DNA of 64,000 bases from positions 1 to 64,000 of the forward strand of contig NZ_NESH01000008.1 in assembly GCF_003063355.1 (NCBI RefSeq). Reading direction: 5' to 3'. The stretch is from Limnohabitans sp. Bal53. GTDB taxonomy: Bacteria > Pseudomonadota > Gammaproteobacteria > Burkholderiales > Burkholderiaceae_C. The notes below the pieces were generated by a model. It saw only the letters and a list, made by a program, of their open reading frames with translations. It was not told where the DNA came from and did no database searches. This document shows, one piece after another, positions 15,462 to 27,500 of the stretch; the first letter of the stretch is position 1; each line of letters opens with the position of its first letter. The position numbers and the translations under genes were made by a program.

Positions 15462-17444
15462 ATGAGTACGACAACCCACTGGTACGCCCCCCAAGATGCC
15501 AGCCTAACACCGTGGTACAGCCTGGAGGGTTGGCTTTCACTTATCCGTCATCAAAGCGGTTACGGATACAGGCGCTTATGGCGCAGCGCAGTTGATCTAA
15601 ATCAAAAGCTCCACACATCACCGCTAGAAAATACCGCACCCACATCAGATGAATTATCTAACGCTCGCTCAGATATTTATAAGCTTGAGATCGGAGGAAG
15701 CGCCGGCGATCAAAAGTTAACAAATTTGGCTACCAAAATTGCAGCCCTTGAAGTTGTCTCCAAGGTTGCGTGTCATGAGCTTGGCCAGCGCCCATCACTC
15801 CCTCAGATCTTAGCTGCCTTGGCAATGACCGAGGGATACCTTATTCAGCTCGCACCGGGTGAGGGTAAGACACTAGCTATTGGGATTGCCGCCGTTATAT
15901 TCGCGTGGGGTGGGAAGCCCTTGCACATCGTAACTTCAAATGATTACCTCGCAAGCCGAGATGCGCGGCTGTTGAGCTCGTTTTACGGTGCCTGCGGCGT
16001 GAGCGTCGCGTCGATCACTTCTGACACGCCTTCACATGAAGTTGCGCTTTGCTATAGAAAGCAAGTGGTCTATGCGACCGCGAACCAGCTCTTAGCTGAT
16101 TTTTTACGAGATGACATCCTCGTAAATGGATCGCGAGATCCGCTATCCCGCCGGCTATGGCGATTTGAAAACCAGACGCTTAACCGCCAACCTGTCATGC
16201 GAGGCCTGCACGCTGCAATTATCGATGAGGCAGATGGTGTTTTGATTGATGAGGCCACGACGCCACTTATCATCGCGAGTCCTGAGGAAGATAAAACTGA
16301 CATGCTTCAAGCGATTCGCCTAGCCAGAGACTTGGTAGGGGAGCTAAAAGTTGGGCTTCATTACACGCTTTACGCAAAGGGTACTGACGCTGTCCACTTT
16401 AGCGATCTAGGTAAGCAAATAATCGAGCGACTCGCAACAGCGTTCAACAGCTACTGGCAGTCCCAGACTAGGCGGGAAGAGATCTTCAGACTTGCGGTGA
16501 TGGCCAGAGAGGTCTACCAACGCGACCGGCACTTTATCATTCTAGATGGTGCGGTGGTGATCGTTGATGACAGTACAGGTCGAGCCATGCCAGGTCGCTC
16601 TTGGAGTCATGGCGTACACCAATCGATAGAGGCTAGAGTGGGTGTGGAAATGACCCCATTAACCAAAATTTCCGCACGAATGACCTTTCAGGAATTTTTT
16701 CGACACTACCACCGCCTGAGTGGCGCTAGCGGTACCTTGCAAGGATTGGATTTTGAACTGTGGCAAACCTTTGGTCTATTCATCCTTCGAGTCCCTCCTC
16801 AAGCCCCCTCTCGACTGGATGTCATGCCGCAGCGAATCTTTCGTACACGAGCCGAAAAGTTAACAGGCTTGATCAGTCAAGTCCAAGCACTAAACCGTAA
16901 GGGACTACCTGTACTGGTTGGAACCAGGAGAATCCTAGACAGCGAAGAAATAGCTAATATATTGCGTGATCAGGGATTTAGCTGTGAAGTTATCAACGCG
17001 AAGGAGCATGAAACCGAAGCTCAAGTTGTATCGCGGGCTGGTCAAAAAGCTGCTATCACGGTCGCAACCAACATGGCTGGCCGCGGGACAGATATCGGTA
17101 TATCGCGGCATATAGCAGCAATCGGTGGATTGCAAGTACTCATGTTTGAAGTGCACGAATCGCCTCGCATTGACTGGCAGCTATTTGGCCGAGCAGGACG
17201 GCAAGGTGCGAGGGGATCTGCTCAAGCGTTCATCTCTCTTGAGGAAGAACTTATTACGCGATTCTCACCTGCATGGGTAAAACCTTTTTCCAAACTAATC
17301 CCGAATACGCTGACGGAATCAAAACTAAAAATTCTTCAATGGTTTTCTCAGCGGCACGCGAGTCAGATTGCGAAACGACAACGACGTTATTTAGCATACA
17401 TTCAGAGAGAGTTGCGGGAACAGCTGGGGTTCTCTAAAGGCTAA
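15462..17444 (+). CDS. SecA-like ATPase, shortened
   Basis: A 660-residue protein with the SecA motor layout. Walker A is APGEGKT (131-137), where SecA has TGEGKT. Walker B is IIDEADGVLIDEATTPLII, with D255-E-A-D258. The preprotein cross-linking region is recognisable between about 265 and 425 (HFIILDGAVVIVDDSTGRAM, then GVHQSIEARVGVEM). The second motor domain carries ATNMAGRGTDI (535-545) and the Arg-finger-like QLFGRAGRQG. Soon after SLEEELITRF the protein ends, with only part of the helical scaffold and no helical wing or zinc tail; E. coli SecA has 901 residues. It is therefore not the housekeeping SecA. Next to an M50-adaptor fusion and TolC, it is the best candidate for the energy source of the exporter (inference). 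Confidence 0.88.
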   Translation: MSTTTHWYAPQDASLTPWYSLEGWLSLIRHQSGYGYRRLWRSAVDLNQKLHTSPLENTAPTSDELSNARSDIYKLEIGGSAGDQKLTNLATKIAALEVVSKVACHELGQRPSLPQILAALAMTEGYLIQLAPGEGKTLAIGIAAVIFAWGGKPLHIVTSNDYLASRDARLLSSFYGACGVSVASITSDTPSHEVALCYRKQVVYATANQLLADFLRDDILVNGSRDPLSRRLWRFENQTLNRQPVMRGLHAAIIDEADGVLIDEATTPLIIASPEEDKTDMLQAIRLARDLVGELKVGLHYTLYAKGTDAVHFSDLGKQIIERLATAFNSYWQSQTRREEIFRLAVMAREVYQRDRHFIILDGAVVIVDDSTGRAMPGRSWSHGVHQSIEARVGVEMTPLTKISARMTFQEFFRHYHRLSGASGTLQGLDFELWQTFGLFILRVPPQAPSRLDVMPQRIFRTRAEKLTGLISQVQALNRKGLPVLVGTRRILDSEEIANILRDQGFSCEVINAKEHETEAQVVSRAGQKAAITVATNMAGRGTDIGISRHIAAIGGLQVLMFEVHESPRIDWQLFGRAGRQGARGSAQAFISLEEELITRFSPAWVKPFSKLIPNTLTESKLKILQWFSQRHASQIAKRQRRYLAYIQRELREQLGFSKG

Positions 17445-17599
17445 GGCCCCAAACCATAAATGGATACGGTGCGCGAACAAGAGACCCGACATCGCAGCGC
17501 ACTTCTATGTGGACAGACCTTCGGTCACCCAGCGGTATAAACTTTGCTGGTCCGGTATCTCTATGCAGCGAGTTGACGCTAAATATCTGCAATCAGGAA
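17445..17599. other. Spacer between convergent genes
   Basis: 155 bases between the stops of the SecA-like gene and the giant gene. Only weak short stems are present (for example CCAGC...GCTGG near 17530-17551). I see no clear terminator on either strand. Confidence 0.5.
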
Positions 17600-18535
17600 T
17601 CACAATAACTCTAAAGCATCAATCCAGTACTCGAATGTATCTTGACTAAAGGTACGTAATCCTGCAGCGCAGGGTTGCTCTCCTGGGCTACCAACCACAT
17701 ACGAGTCCAAGAGTCCTTTGGATAAGCCATAGCTATTGTGCAAGAGCAAATCTTCATCATTTGAAATATCTGTAGGCAAACAACTCAGCAAGACATGCCC
17801 TTTCGCTTTGCTGTCTCGCAATAAATCTTTCAGAGCGCTATCCATCATCAACTGGCCGAAGGTACTTGTGTCCACTCCTTCGTTTCCGTCTTTAACGGCT
17901 ATCGATAAGCCTCTATTGCTCAGACCACTCAAGTAGCGCTCTGCAAACGTCTCGCGCAGGCGACTATTTACGTCCATGCGGTTGAGCGTGCTCGCCAATA
18001 CGTTGCCTGCATTTTTTTCCTGGCGTGTATCAACTTGTCCACTTGTATAAGCATCAATGGCTGTCGTGTTGCGGGTCAGTTTTTCATCAAGCTCGAGTGG
18101 CGTTGGTTCAACCGGAACATCATCATGCTCGGTATCAGAGGACGATGGAACGTCCTCTGAGTACCCCTCCACGCTTCCACGTGAAAATACATCAAACCAG
18201 TATGTCTCATCGCTCGGGTATGAAGCTTCTTCTTCGCTGAACTTCGGCGTCTTTCCAAAGGCACCCAGTACATGCCCTGGCATCACACGAGACGCCAGAC
18301 CGTCGCGCGACGTCGCTAAGTAAATAGATCCCGCGCCAGCCTCAGTGGAGCCCTTATCCAACTTACCAGCCAGTGCATCATCCACCGTAACGACGGATAG
18401 ATACCCACTGACTTCACCATCAACGGCGAGAGGTAACGCGGACAGTAATCTGGCGCTTGCACTATCAAAGGCATGAACGAGGGTAGTGGAAGCGCGAGGT
18501 GCCGAAGCTTGCGCAGCGTCGGTAAAAATACCGTA
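17600..18535 (-). other. Giant protein: unique C-terminal region
   Basis: About 310 residues after the last repeat. An acidic linker (YSEDVPSSSDTEHDDVPVEP) is followed by a helical part (LRETFAERYLSGLSNRGLS). The end holds two cysteines (LLSCLPTD and EQPCAAG) and the tail EYWIDALELL. There are no RTX turns here. It may hold the export or anchoring signal (inference). Confidence 0.6.
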
Positions 18536-21500
18536 TATAACAGAGTAACTCGTACCATGACTAACGTTCCCCGCTGAGTCACGCAAACCTGCATTACTAA
18601 AACTTATTAGGTTATCCGGTGACAGACTTAGTGTGTTTGCTACCGGCGTGAATTTCGCCGTCCACTCGATAGAGTCCAATTTCTCAGTGATATCACTCAA
18701 GGAACCGTTTACGGCGCTGAGATTGGCCGTATTAAATCCAAAAACCTTTTCATTAAAAGTAATCGTTACCGAGCTAGTCTCACCCGACTCCAGCTCCCGA
18801 TCAGACATTTTAATCGTCGCGTACGGCGCCCTGGTATCGATCGCGTAGTTCTCGCTGACCCTAACCATACCGCTGTTGCCCGCCAGGTCGGTATAGGTGT
18901 TGGCAAGACTAATCGTATTGGTCGCACTCTCTACATCGGCAGAAGGCGTGAATGTACTGGACCACGTCTTGCCGCTATCACTCGTCGTGAGGTCGCTCAG
19001 CCTACCATTGAGCGCGGTTAGATCAGAGACGCTTAATCCTGTCACAACCTCCGTGAACGTGATGGTTACCAGCGCACTCTCGCCAGACTTGAACGCACTA
19101 TCAGACATCGCAATCGTCGCACGAGGCGCCGCCATATCGATAGCGTAGTTCGCGCTGGCACTGACCACACCGCTGTTTCCACTCTCATCGGTATAGGTAT
19201 TAGCAAGACTAATCGTATTCGTCGCACTCTCTACATCGGCAGAAGGCGTGAATGTACTGGACCACGTCTTGCCGCGATCGCTGGTCGTGAGATCAGTCAA
19301 CGTACCATTGAGCGCGGTTAAATCAGAGACGCTTAAACCTGTTACAGCCTCCGTGAATGTAATGGTTACTAACGCGCTCTCACCAAGCTTGAACGCATTA
19401 TCAGACATCGCGATGATTGCGCTGGGGGCCAACGTGTCAATATGGTAGTTAGCACTAACAGCCGATGCACCAGCGTTCCCTGCCAAGTCTGTGTACGCTG
19501 CACTGACACTGATCGTGTTGATTGAGTGCTCAACGTTTGCCGTGGGCGTAAATGTTGCCGTCCAGGTCTTACCACCATCCGCGGAAGCGACGGTACTCAA
19601 AGTGCCGTTAGTGGCCAAGACGTCGGCATTGCTAAAACCAGTCACCGGCTCGGTAAATGCAAACGTGACCACGCTACTTTCGCCAACTTTCAAGGCGCTA
19701 TCAGCCATCGTGACAGCAACGCTCGGCGCAGCGCGGTCTAAGGTCACCTTGCTGAAACGCTCAGTCGTATTGCCAGCAGCATCGACCGCACGAAGCTTGG
19801 CGATAAACGAACCATCAGACAGAAGCTCCGGTGCAGCAACCGTTTGCAAAGCGCCCGTAGCCTGACCAACCGATATGAATCCTGCTCCAACATCCAAATA
19901 AAGATCCACCCCCATCTCGGCGGTGAAATCGAGGGCCGGTGTCGCGATATTGGTCTTGTTATCACCCAACACACCGGAATCTGTCCCCGTACTCAAAGTG
20001 ACCGTTGACATCGTCGGTGCAACCGTATCAACCGTGATCGTCTGCGTCGCAACTGCGCTGGTATTGCCGGCAACATCCGCCACCACAGCGGACAGCACGC
20101 TACTCCCCTGCCCGATACCTTTCATCGCGGCGGTATTTAAGTCGTACCCCCATGTACCGTCAACACCAACCAGGAGTGACTGTACGTTGTTACTCGACAG
20201 CGTGAGGGTAACTCTGCTGCCGGCCTCCGCGAGCCCCGCAATGCGAATACCTGACAAGAGCTCCGCACTGTTAACCGCATTATCCCCAGCCACAATGCCA
20301 AAAACAGGCCTGTCCGGCGTGCTAACGTCGATAGTTATCGTCCGAGTAGCGGCAGCACTGACATTACTTGCACCGTCTCGCGATGTGGCGCTAATCGCTT
20401 GCACCCCCTCACCCACCGCAATAATGTCAGCGCTCGTTAGGCGATGACTCCACACACCGGCCGCGCTCGCCTGAACGGAATGTGTCACGCTACCAAGCGT
20501 CAAGGTCACCATTGAGGAAGCCTCTGCTCTTCCGCTTATCAGACTGGTCTGCTCAGAGGCGTTAACAAAATCATCAGCGGTCACTTGGTAAATGACAGGC
20601 GTATCTGGAGCAGTAGTATCTATAACCAGCGAGAAGACCTCGCTCGAAGCACCTTTGATACCCGAGGCAGAGACAACCGCTGCGCTAAAGCTATACCTGC
20701 CATCTGACAAATCAGTGGTGGGGGTAAAGGTCCAGCTGCTGCCGACGACAGATGCGTCACCCAAGCGGGTTTGACCTTCGTAAATACCAACGACGTAGCC
20801 GTCAGGAAGGAGATCCGACACCGCACCGCTAAGAACCGGCCTACTGACGCTCGTATAAGTCGATGCAGCGCTCAGGGTAACCGTTTGTGCAGGCAGGGTT
20901 GCATCTACCGTGACCGCATAACCCGTACCCGCTGCGCCATAACTACCCGCCGTATTTTCAACTTGCGCGCGTAAGGTATGGCTACCGTTACTAAGACTTG
21001 GTGTTGTCAGCGACCATGTTGTTGTCGTTGTCATCGTAGCAACACCCAGGCGCGTGGTACCGTCATACACCACGACGAACTCGCCGCCTGCCAGCACCTC
21101 ACTGGTCGTACCCGACAAGCCGAGCACCTGGTCGTTAGTCGTCCCACCAGAGGCAATGTTTCCAGTTACCGGATCAACATCATCAACCGCGCTAGCAATC
21201 TCTGCGATAGCCATTGGTATGGCAGTACTCACTGTCACTGCGCGCGTCCCTACCGCGCTCACGTTACCCGCCGCATCGGATGCCACCACAGCCACAACCT
21301 CAGCACCCTGCCCCATAGCATCGATGTCTACAGACTGCAGGGCGTATTGCCAGGCACCACTTGCATCAACACTCACAGTTCGGGTGTTTCCACCAAGCGT
21401 CAACGTGACGGTGCTATTGGCCTCGGCAAAACCACTCACCGCAACAGATTGCTCGTTGGCATTGATCACATCATCGCCAGCGATGATGCCAACGGTCGGT

Positions 21501-24500
21501 AACCCGGGAGCCTGCGTATCGACGTTGACCTGAATAGAGGCGCTCGCCTCACCCACATTACCTGCCTGATCCTGCAAAGCAGCGCTCAAATAGTGGGTGC
21601 CTTCGCTCAGGTTCGAGGTACGCACGTCCTTAAATCCGGCCGCGACATCGGCTGCGGTCAAGGTAAATGAGGAAATTTCCACACCACCGTCGCGCAACGT
21701 CAAGGTGTCGCCGACGACCACCGCACCGCCGGTGCTATCCGTGGTGTTAAGAGTCACCCTCAGAGTCGGCGACGCGTCGTTTGTATTCGCGGCCCCGGTC
21801 AAGGACGGCGACAGTGGCGCTACCGTATCAAGGAATCGACCCTGCGCGGAACTAATGGCGGCAATGGATCCAGCCGTATTGTCGATGGACGCAATCGCTG
21901 TCGCGGCATCAGAAATTATGCTCAACACAGCCAAGCTCGATCCCGCTGCCGTTCCGCTAAGCGCAGCGCCGATGACGCCAGAGTCGGAAAGATCAAATAC
22001 CGCATCGCTAGCGCTCGATACCAAAATATTACTGGCTAAATTCGCCAGCAATTTACCCTCATCGGATGACCCTGAAACAGCGCCGGTGGCCAACGTAACC
22101 ATCGTCGCAACTTGCGCTGCCGCTTTTTGAAGCGCTACGTTTCCTGATGAAATGGGATCGTAATCCGTCAAACTGGCTCCACCCAACGCGTCGGACAAAC
22201 CCAGTGATGCGGCCACGATATTCGAAGCAGCGGCAATGCTCGCGGCATCAACGGTTGTGCCAGAAGCCACCTGCTCGTCCAACACCACCTGCACCATGGT
22301 TGTCAGCGGGTTGATCGTACTAGAGCCCTCAGGCGCCTTGAGCGACATGGTGTTAGCGACACCCGTATCCACGTTGACCCCGCCCACCGCGATGATCGCG
22401 CCTACAGGCGCATCGCTCGCCGTAAAGAAGTTGCCCGTCGCATCGGTAATACCGACCAAATAATCAACGCCTGCTTCTGCAACTCCGTTCTTATTCGTGT
22501 CAATGTAAACCGTCGCACCGCGCACAAAACCGTCAGCGACGATACCACTGCGGAAGCCAGCCGCATCATTACCTGCGACGTCTTGCAGCGCTCGATCATC
22601 GTCACCCGCCGTCAGGTCGCTGTACTTAACCGAAACGGCTCCGGGCTTAAATGCGTCCTGCATCGTCAACGTCACCACGTTATCGGCAACCGTGATGGTC
22701 AACACAGGGTTTTGCACGCCTGCAGTCGTCACATTGAAGGCACTGGCCTGTGGCAAAGCAGCCGGATCAATTGGGCCGTCGTAGGTCAAGACAATGGTAC
22801 CCTCACCTGCTGCGCCGCTCTGACCAGCCAAGCTTCTAATCACAGGCGATGTGGTATCTAAGGTAAACGTATAGGGTGCACTCACCTCAGAAATGTTGCC
22901 TGCCGTGTCGCTCTGACGCACCAGTACGGTGTTGTCACCCAAGAGCGGCACGAACTCATCTGTCCAATCTATGCCGCTGTTTGCACTGAAGAGTATCGTC
23001 GCCTGCTCTTCACCGCCGGTCACCTTAAGCGCTGGATTAGAGGTGATACGGTCGTTAGCACCACTCCCCGTATCCACTGTCAGCGTGACGCTCGGCTTGG
23101 TGGGCGCAACGGTATCGAGTTCGAAGGTGTAACCGCTGGCATCTGACACATTTCCAGCCGTATCTGTCTGGCGCACTTGAATAACATTTGTACCATCGAC
23201 TGGGGAGAAAGACGCGCTCCAAGTTTCCCCACCGTCTGAACTGTACTCAACTAAAGCCCCATCTTCCACGCCAGCAAGCAATAAGGTACCTGAATTCGTT
23301 ATGCGATCGATCGTGCTAACACCGGTGTCTGCGGACAGCTCCACACCAGGCGCTGCACCTGCCGTCATATCCAAGAAGAACTCGAGTACTTTGCTGTTAT
23401 CGGAGACATTACCTGCTAGGTCCGTTTGCCTGACCTTGATCACGTTCGAGCCCACCAAGGGCGTGAAGCCACCCGTCCACACCAAATCGCCGTTGGCGCT
23501 GTATTGCACAATCGCGCCATCCTCGAGGCTTCCTAACGCGAGAGTTGGGTCGTTGGTGATCGCGTCAGAATCACTCAACCCAGTGTCTTTTGCAAGCACC
23601 AAGGTCGGTGCGTCCGAGGCCACGTCATCTAGCGTGAACTCAAGCACAGCGCTGGCGACAGACACGTTGCCAGCAGCATCCGTCTGTCGCACCGACACAC
23701 TATTATTTCCGGTTACCGCTGTGAAACTGTTCGTCCACTCGCCACCGTTCACACTATAAGAAGGTGTCGCAGCAGCTTCTAATCCACTGAGTACCAAGGT
23801 ACCCATGCTCGTCACACTGTCGCTGCTACTCCTACCAGTGTCAGTTGCCAGCTCTATACCTAGCGCACCTGGCGCGGTGTTATCCACACTAAAGGTCAGC
23901 AAATTACTAACCGCTGACACGTTGCCAGCCGTATCGGTCTGACGCACTTGGACACTGTTAAGGCCACTGACCGCTACAAAGCTGTTAGTCCAATCATCAC
24001 TACCCGCCTTGAGATACTGAACCCGTGTACCGTCCTCAAGACCATCAATGACGAGCACTCCCAGATTCGTAAGCAGATCTGACCCGCTTGAACCGGTATC
24101 TGAGCTCAAGCTTAAAACTGGGGTCTCTGGCGTCATCGTGTCCAGAGTAAAACTCAGCACCCGGCTGGGCTGAGATACATTTCCAACGACATCAGTTTGC
24201 CGGACTTGAACACTGATCGAACCATCGACAGGCGTAAAGCTACCTGTCCATGTCTCACCACCATCGGTACTGTACTCAACCACCGCATCGTCTGCAATGC
24301 CACTCAGATAAACAGCATCCGAATTGGTTACGGCATCCGTACTGCTGAGTCCGGTGTCCTCGACGAGATTGATTGCCGGGGTAGCGATCGCCACAGATAA
24401 TTGGAAACTGAACGCCGCTGATGGGGCCGATGCATTACCCGCAAGGTCTATTTGACGAACCCGAACGATGTTCTCGCCACTGACTGCCGTGAAGTTACTC

Positions 24501-27500
24501 GACCAATTCGCACCGTCGTCCACGCTGTACTGGATCGAGGCGTCAGCCTCAACTCGCCGTACAAAAAGATCTCCAATCCCCGTAACTTTGTCATGGCGCT
24601 GTGCGAACGTGTTTCCTGTATCCTCCAGCAACCGCACTTTAGGCGCAGAGGGCGCGGTGTTATCAAGCGTAAATGAGAAGTCTGACGCTGCAGATGCATT
24701 ACCAGCTGCGTCAATCTGTCTTACCGATACCGAATTGGTGCCACTCACCGCCGTGAAGGTATCTCCCCACCTGTATGCCCCGTTCGCGCGGTACTCTACG
24801 CGTGCGCCTGACTCCAACCCGTTGAAGCTCAATCTCGCGTCCATTGTCACCAGATCAGATATGCTTGCGCCCGAATCAGAGGTGAGCTCAACTATAAGCG
24901 CGCTTGGAACGCCGGTATCCAAGTTGAACTCTAGCGCGTCACCAATCGCGGAAGTGTTACCAGCCAAATCAATCTGCCGCACTTGAACACTGTTGAAGCC
25001 CTCTAGGGGGGAAAACTGACCCGTCCACGTTACGCCACCGTCCGCGCTGTATTGCACAGTCGAGCCGATGCCGACGCCGCTGACCTGCAGTGCACCGATA
25101 TTAGTGATCGAATCTGCGCTGGCAGAGCCCGTATCGACACGAAGCGCTGCTTTGGGCGCGTCATCTGCCGATATATCTAGATTAAAAGTAAACACGTCAC
25201 TGGGATCAGACACGTTACCCACTGCATCCGTTTGCCGCACCTGAACGCTATTTAGACCGCTTACAGCTGTAAAACTGTCTGTCCACTCTTTTCCACCATC
25301 AACGCTGTATTCAACGTGCGCATCGGCCTCGACACCCGTCGACACCAAGTCGCCTGAAGTCGTCACCTTGTCACTGTCGCTCCGACCTGTGTCCGTGACC
25401 AACTCCACACCCGGCGCAAACGCAGCGACCGAATCTAAGGTGAAGGTAACCGCTTCGCTTGGCAGCGACACGTTACCAGCAAAATCGATCTGCCGAACCA
25501 ACACATTATTCACGCCTGTGACTGGACGGTAAAGCGAGCTCCACGTCTCTCCCTCATTCGCGCTGTACTGAATCAACGCTCCCGCCTCCATTCCCTCGAC
25601 CTGCAACGATGCATCATTTGTGATGACATCTTCCGCGTTAGCTCCCGTGTCGTTTTTCAGCTGAACGACGAGTGCTGTTGGCTCATCCAAATCCAAGTTA
25701 AACGTCAACACAGAAGACGGCACGGAGAAGTTGCCGGCAAGGTCCACTTGACGAACCGTTACAGTATTTTCTCCACTTTGCGCGACAAAGCTTTGTGACC
25801 AACTCTCGCCCGCGTCAACGCTGTACTCAACCGTGGCGGCGCTCTCTAAACCAAGCAGAATCGTCCCACCGTTTCTCGTTATCTTGTCACTGGTACTGCG
25901 TCCGGTATCTTGCGCAAGTTTGATACTGATACCAAAAGCCGGCAAGTCATCGAAGGTAAAACTCAACACATCACTGGCCTCGGACGCATTGCCTGCGATA
26001 TCGACCTGTCGCACCTGAACGTTGTTGACACCGTTCGCAGCGACAAAGTCATCAGCCCAATTTTCACCGCCGTCGGTACTGTATTGAACGATAGCGCTAA
26101 TCTCAAGATCAGACAGGATCAAACGACCATCATTGGTTATCAGGTCTGATCCGCTGGCACCCGTATCGTTCAACAGCGCAGCGGTTGGTACATCCGGCGC
26201 AGTGACATCCAAAACAAAGGTGAATACATCGCTGGCTTCAGACAAGTTACCAGCGAGATCAGTTTGACGAGTCTGCACACTATTAAGGCCGCTGGTAGCG
26301 GTAAAGGTCGATGTCCACGTCTCACCGCCATCAATGCTGTAGGCGACGGTTGAACGGCTCTCCACGTCTAATAACGCCAGGCTTGCGTCGCTCGTAATAG
26401 CATCCGAGCTGCTGCGGCCCGTATCGTCCTTCAGCGTAAGGCGTGGCGCATCTGCAGATTGATCCAGGATAAAGGTGTAGCTAACAGCCTCTGAAGTATT
26501 GCCAGCTAAGTCAATTTGGCGCATCAATACTGTATTGAGGCCGCTCACTGGTACTAACGTATCCGACCAACTGCCAACATCATTGCCGCTAAACTGCACA
26601 ACAGCACCACGCTCCAAACCGCTCGGAGTCAACTGCCCAAGCTGTGTGCGCCCATCCGTTGAAAAAACGCCCGTATCCGTTGTCAATGCGACGTTAGGCA
26701 AGCGCGGCATCACTTGGTCAATCACTGTCACCGCACCGTTCACACTCACCGCATCTGCATTCCAAATCAAATCGCTGGTAGCACCAACGTCATTCAGACC
26801 CGCCTGCAAAAAGATATCACCATCCGCCTGCACGCTCAACGCTTCGTCGCCGCCAAGGCCAGGCATCATCACGATACTACCCTTGACTGTAATAAGACTG
26901 ATAGCTCCACCACTCAGTAGACCGGTCGTTATTCCAACGTCTTCCCCCTGCGTAACGCCACCTGCCATGAGTACGCGATTGACCTGCGTGCTACCAATAG
27001 CTCCAATCACGATATCTGTTGCCTCAGCAACAAACAAACCATCACCTGCGGAGCCAACAACTGCGCTCAAGTCAGCGACCTCCAGCTCGAGAGCATTCGC
27101 CAGCTGCCCCGCAGTCCCGAGCGACATCATGCGCAAGGTATCCGCATACACATTCATGGTTTGGGACACACCTGACAGATCACTGTCAACGATGTCCTGT
27201 CCGCTGTACAGGTTGACCGACCCCCATGAACCGCTAGGCGTGGATTGGTCAGCCAACGAATCATCTGCCCTGTCTTGTGCAAGTCTGGCGTCAATCACTC
27301 CCAACGAAATCGTACCCGCGGCATCAACCGATACGTCATGTCCCGTGGTTTGTAAGACGGTCTGCGCATGCATCGATACAGTGCCGGCTATTGACTGCAG
27401 GTCAATGGTTCCACCGATCGCGCTCACCGATGACCCAGCGGCATAAGTTTGGTCAGCAAGGCTGACCAAACTTATGCTGCCGTTTCCGGTGGCGATAGGC

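Noticed and set aside
15462..17444. Housekeeping SecA
   Set aside because: Too short, lacks the wing domain and C-terminal zinc tail, and sits in an export cluster.
17445..17599. Bidirectional terminator between the convergent genes
   Set aside because: Only weak short stems and no T-runs were found.
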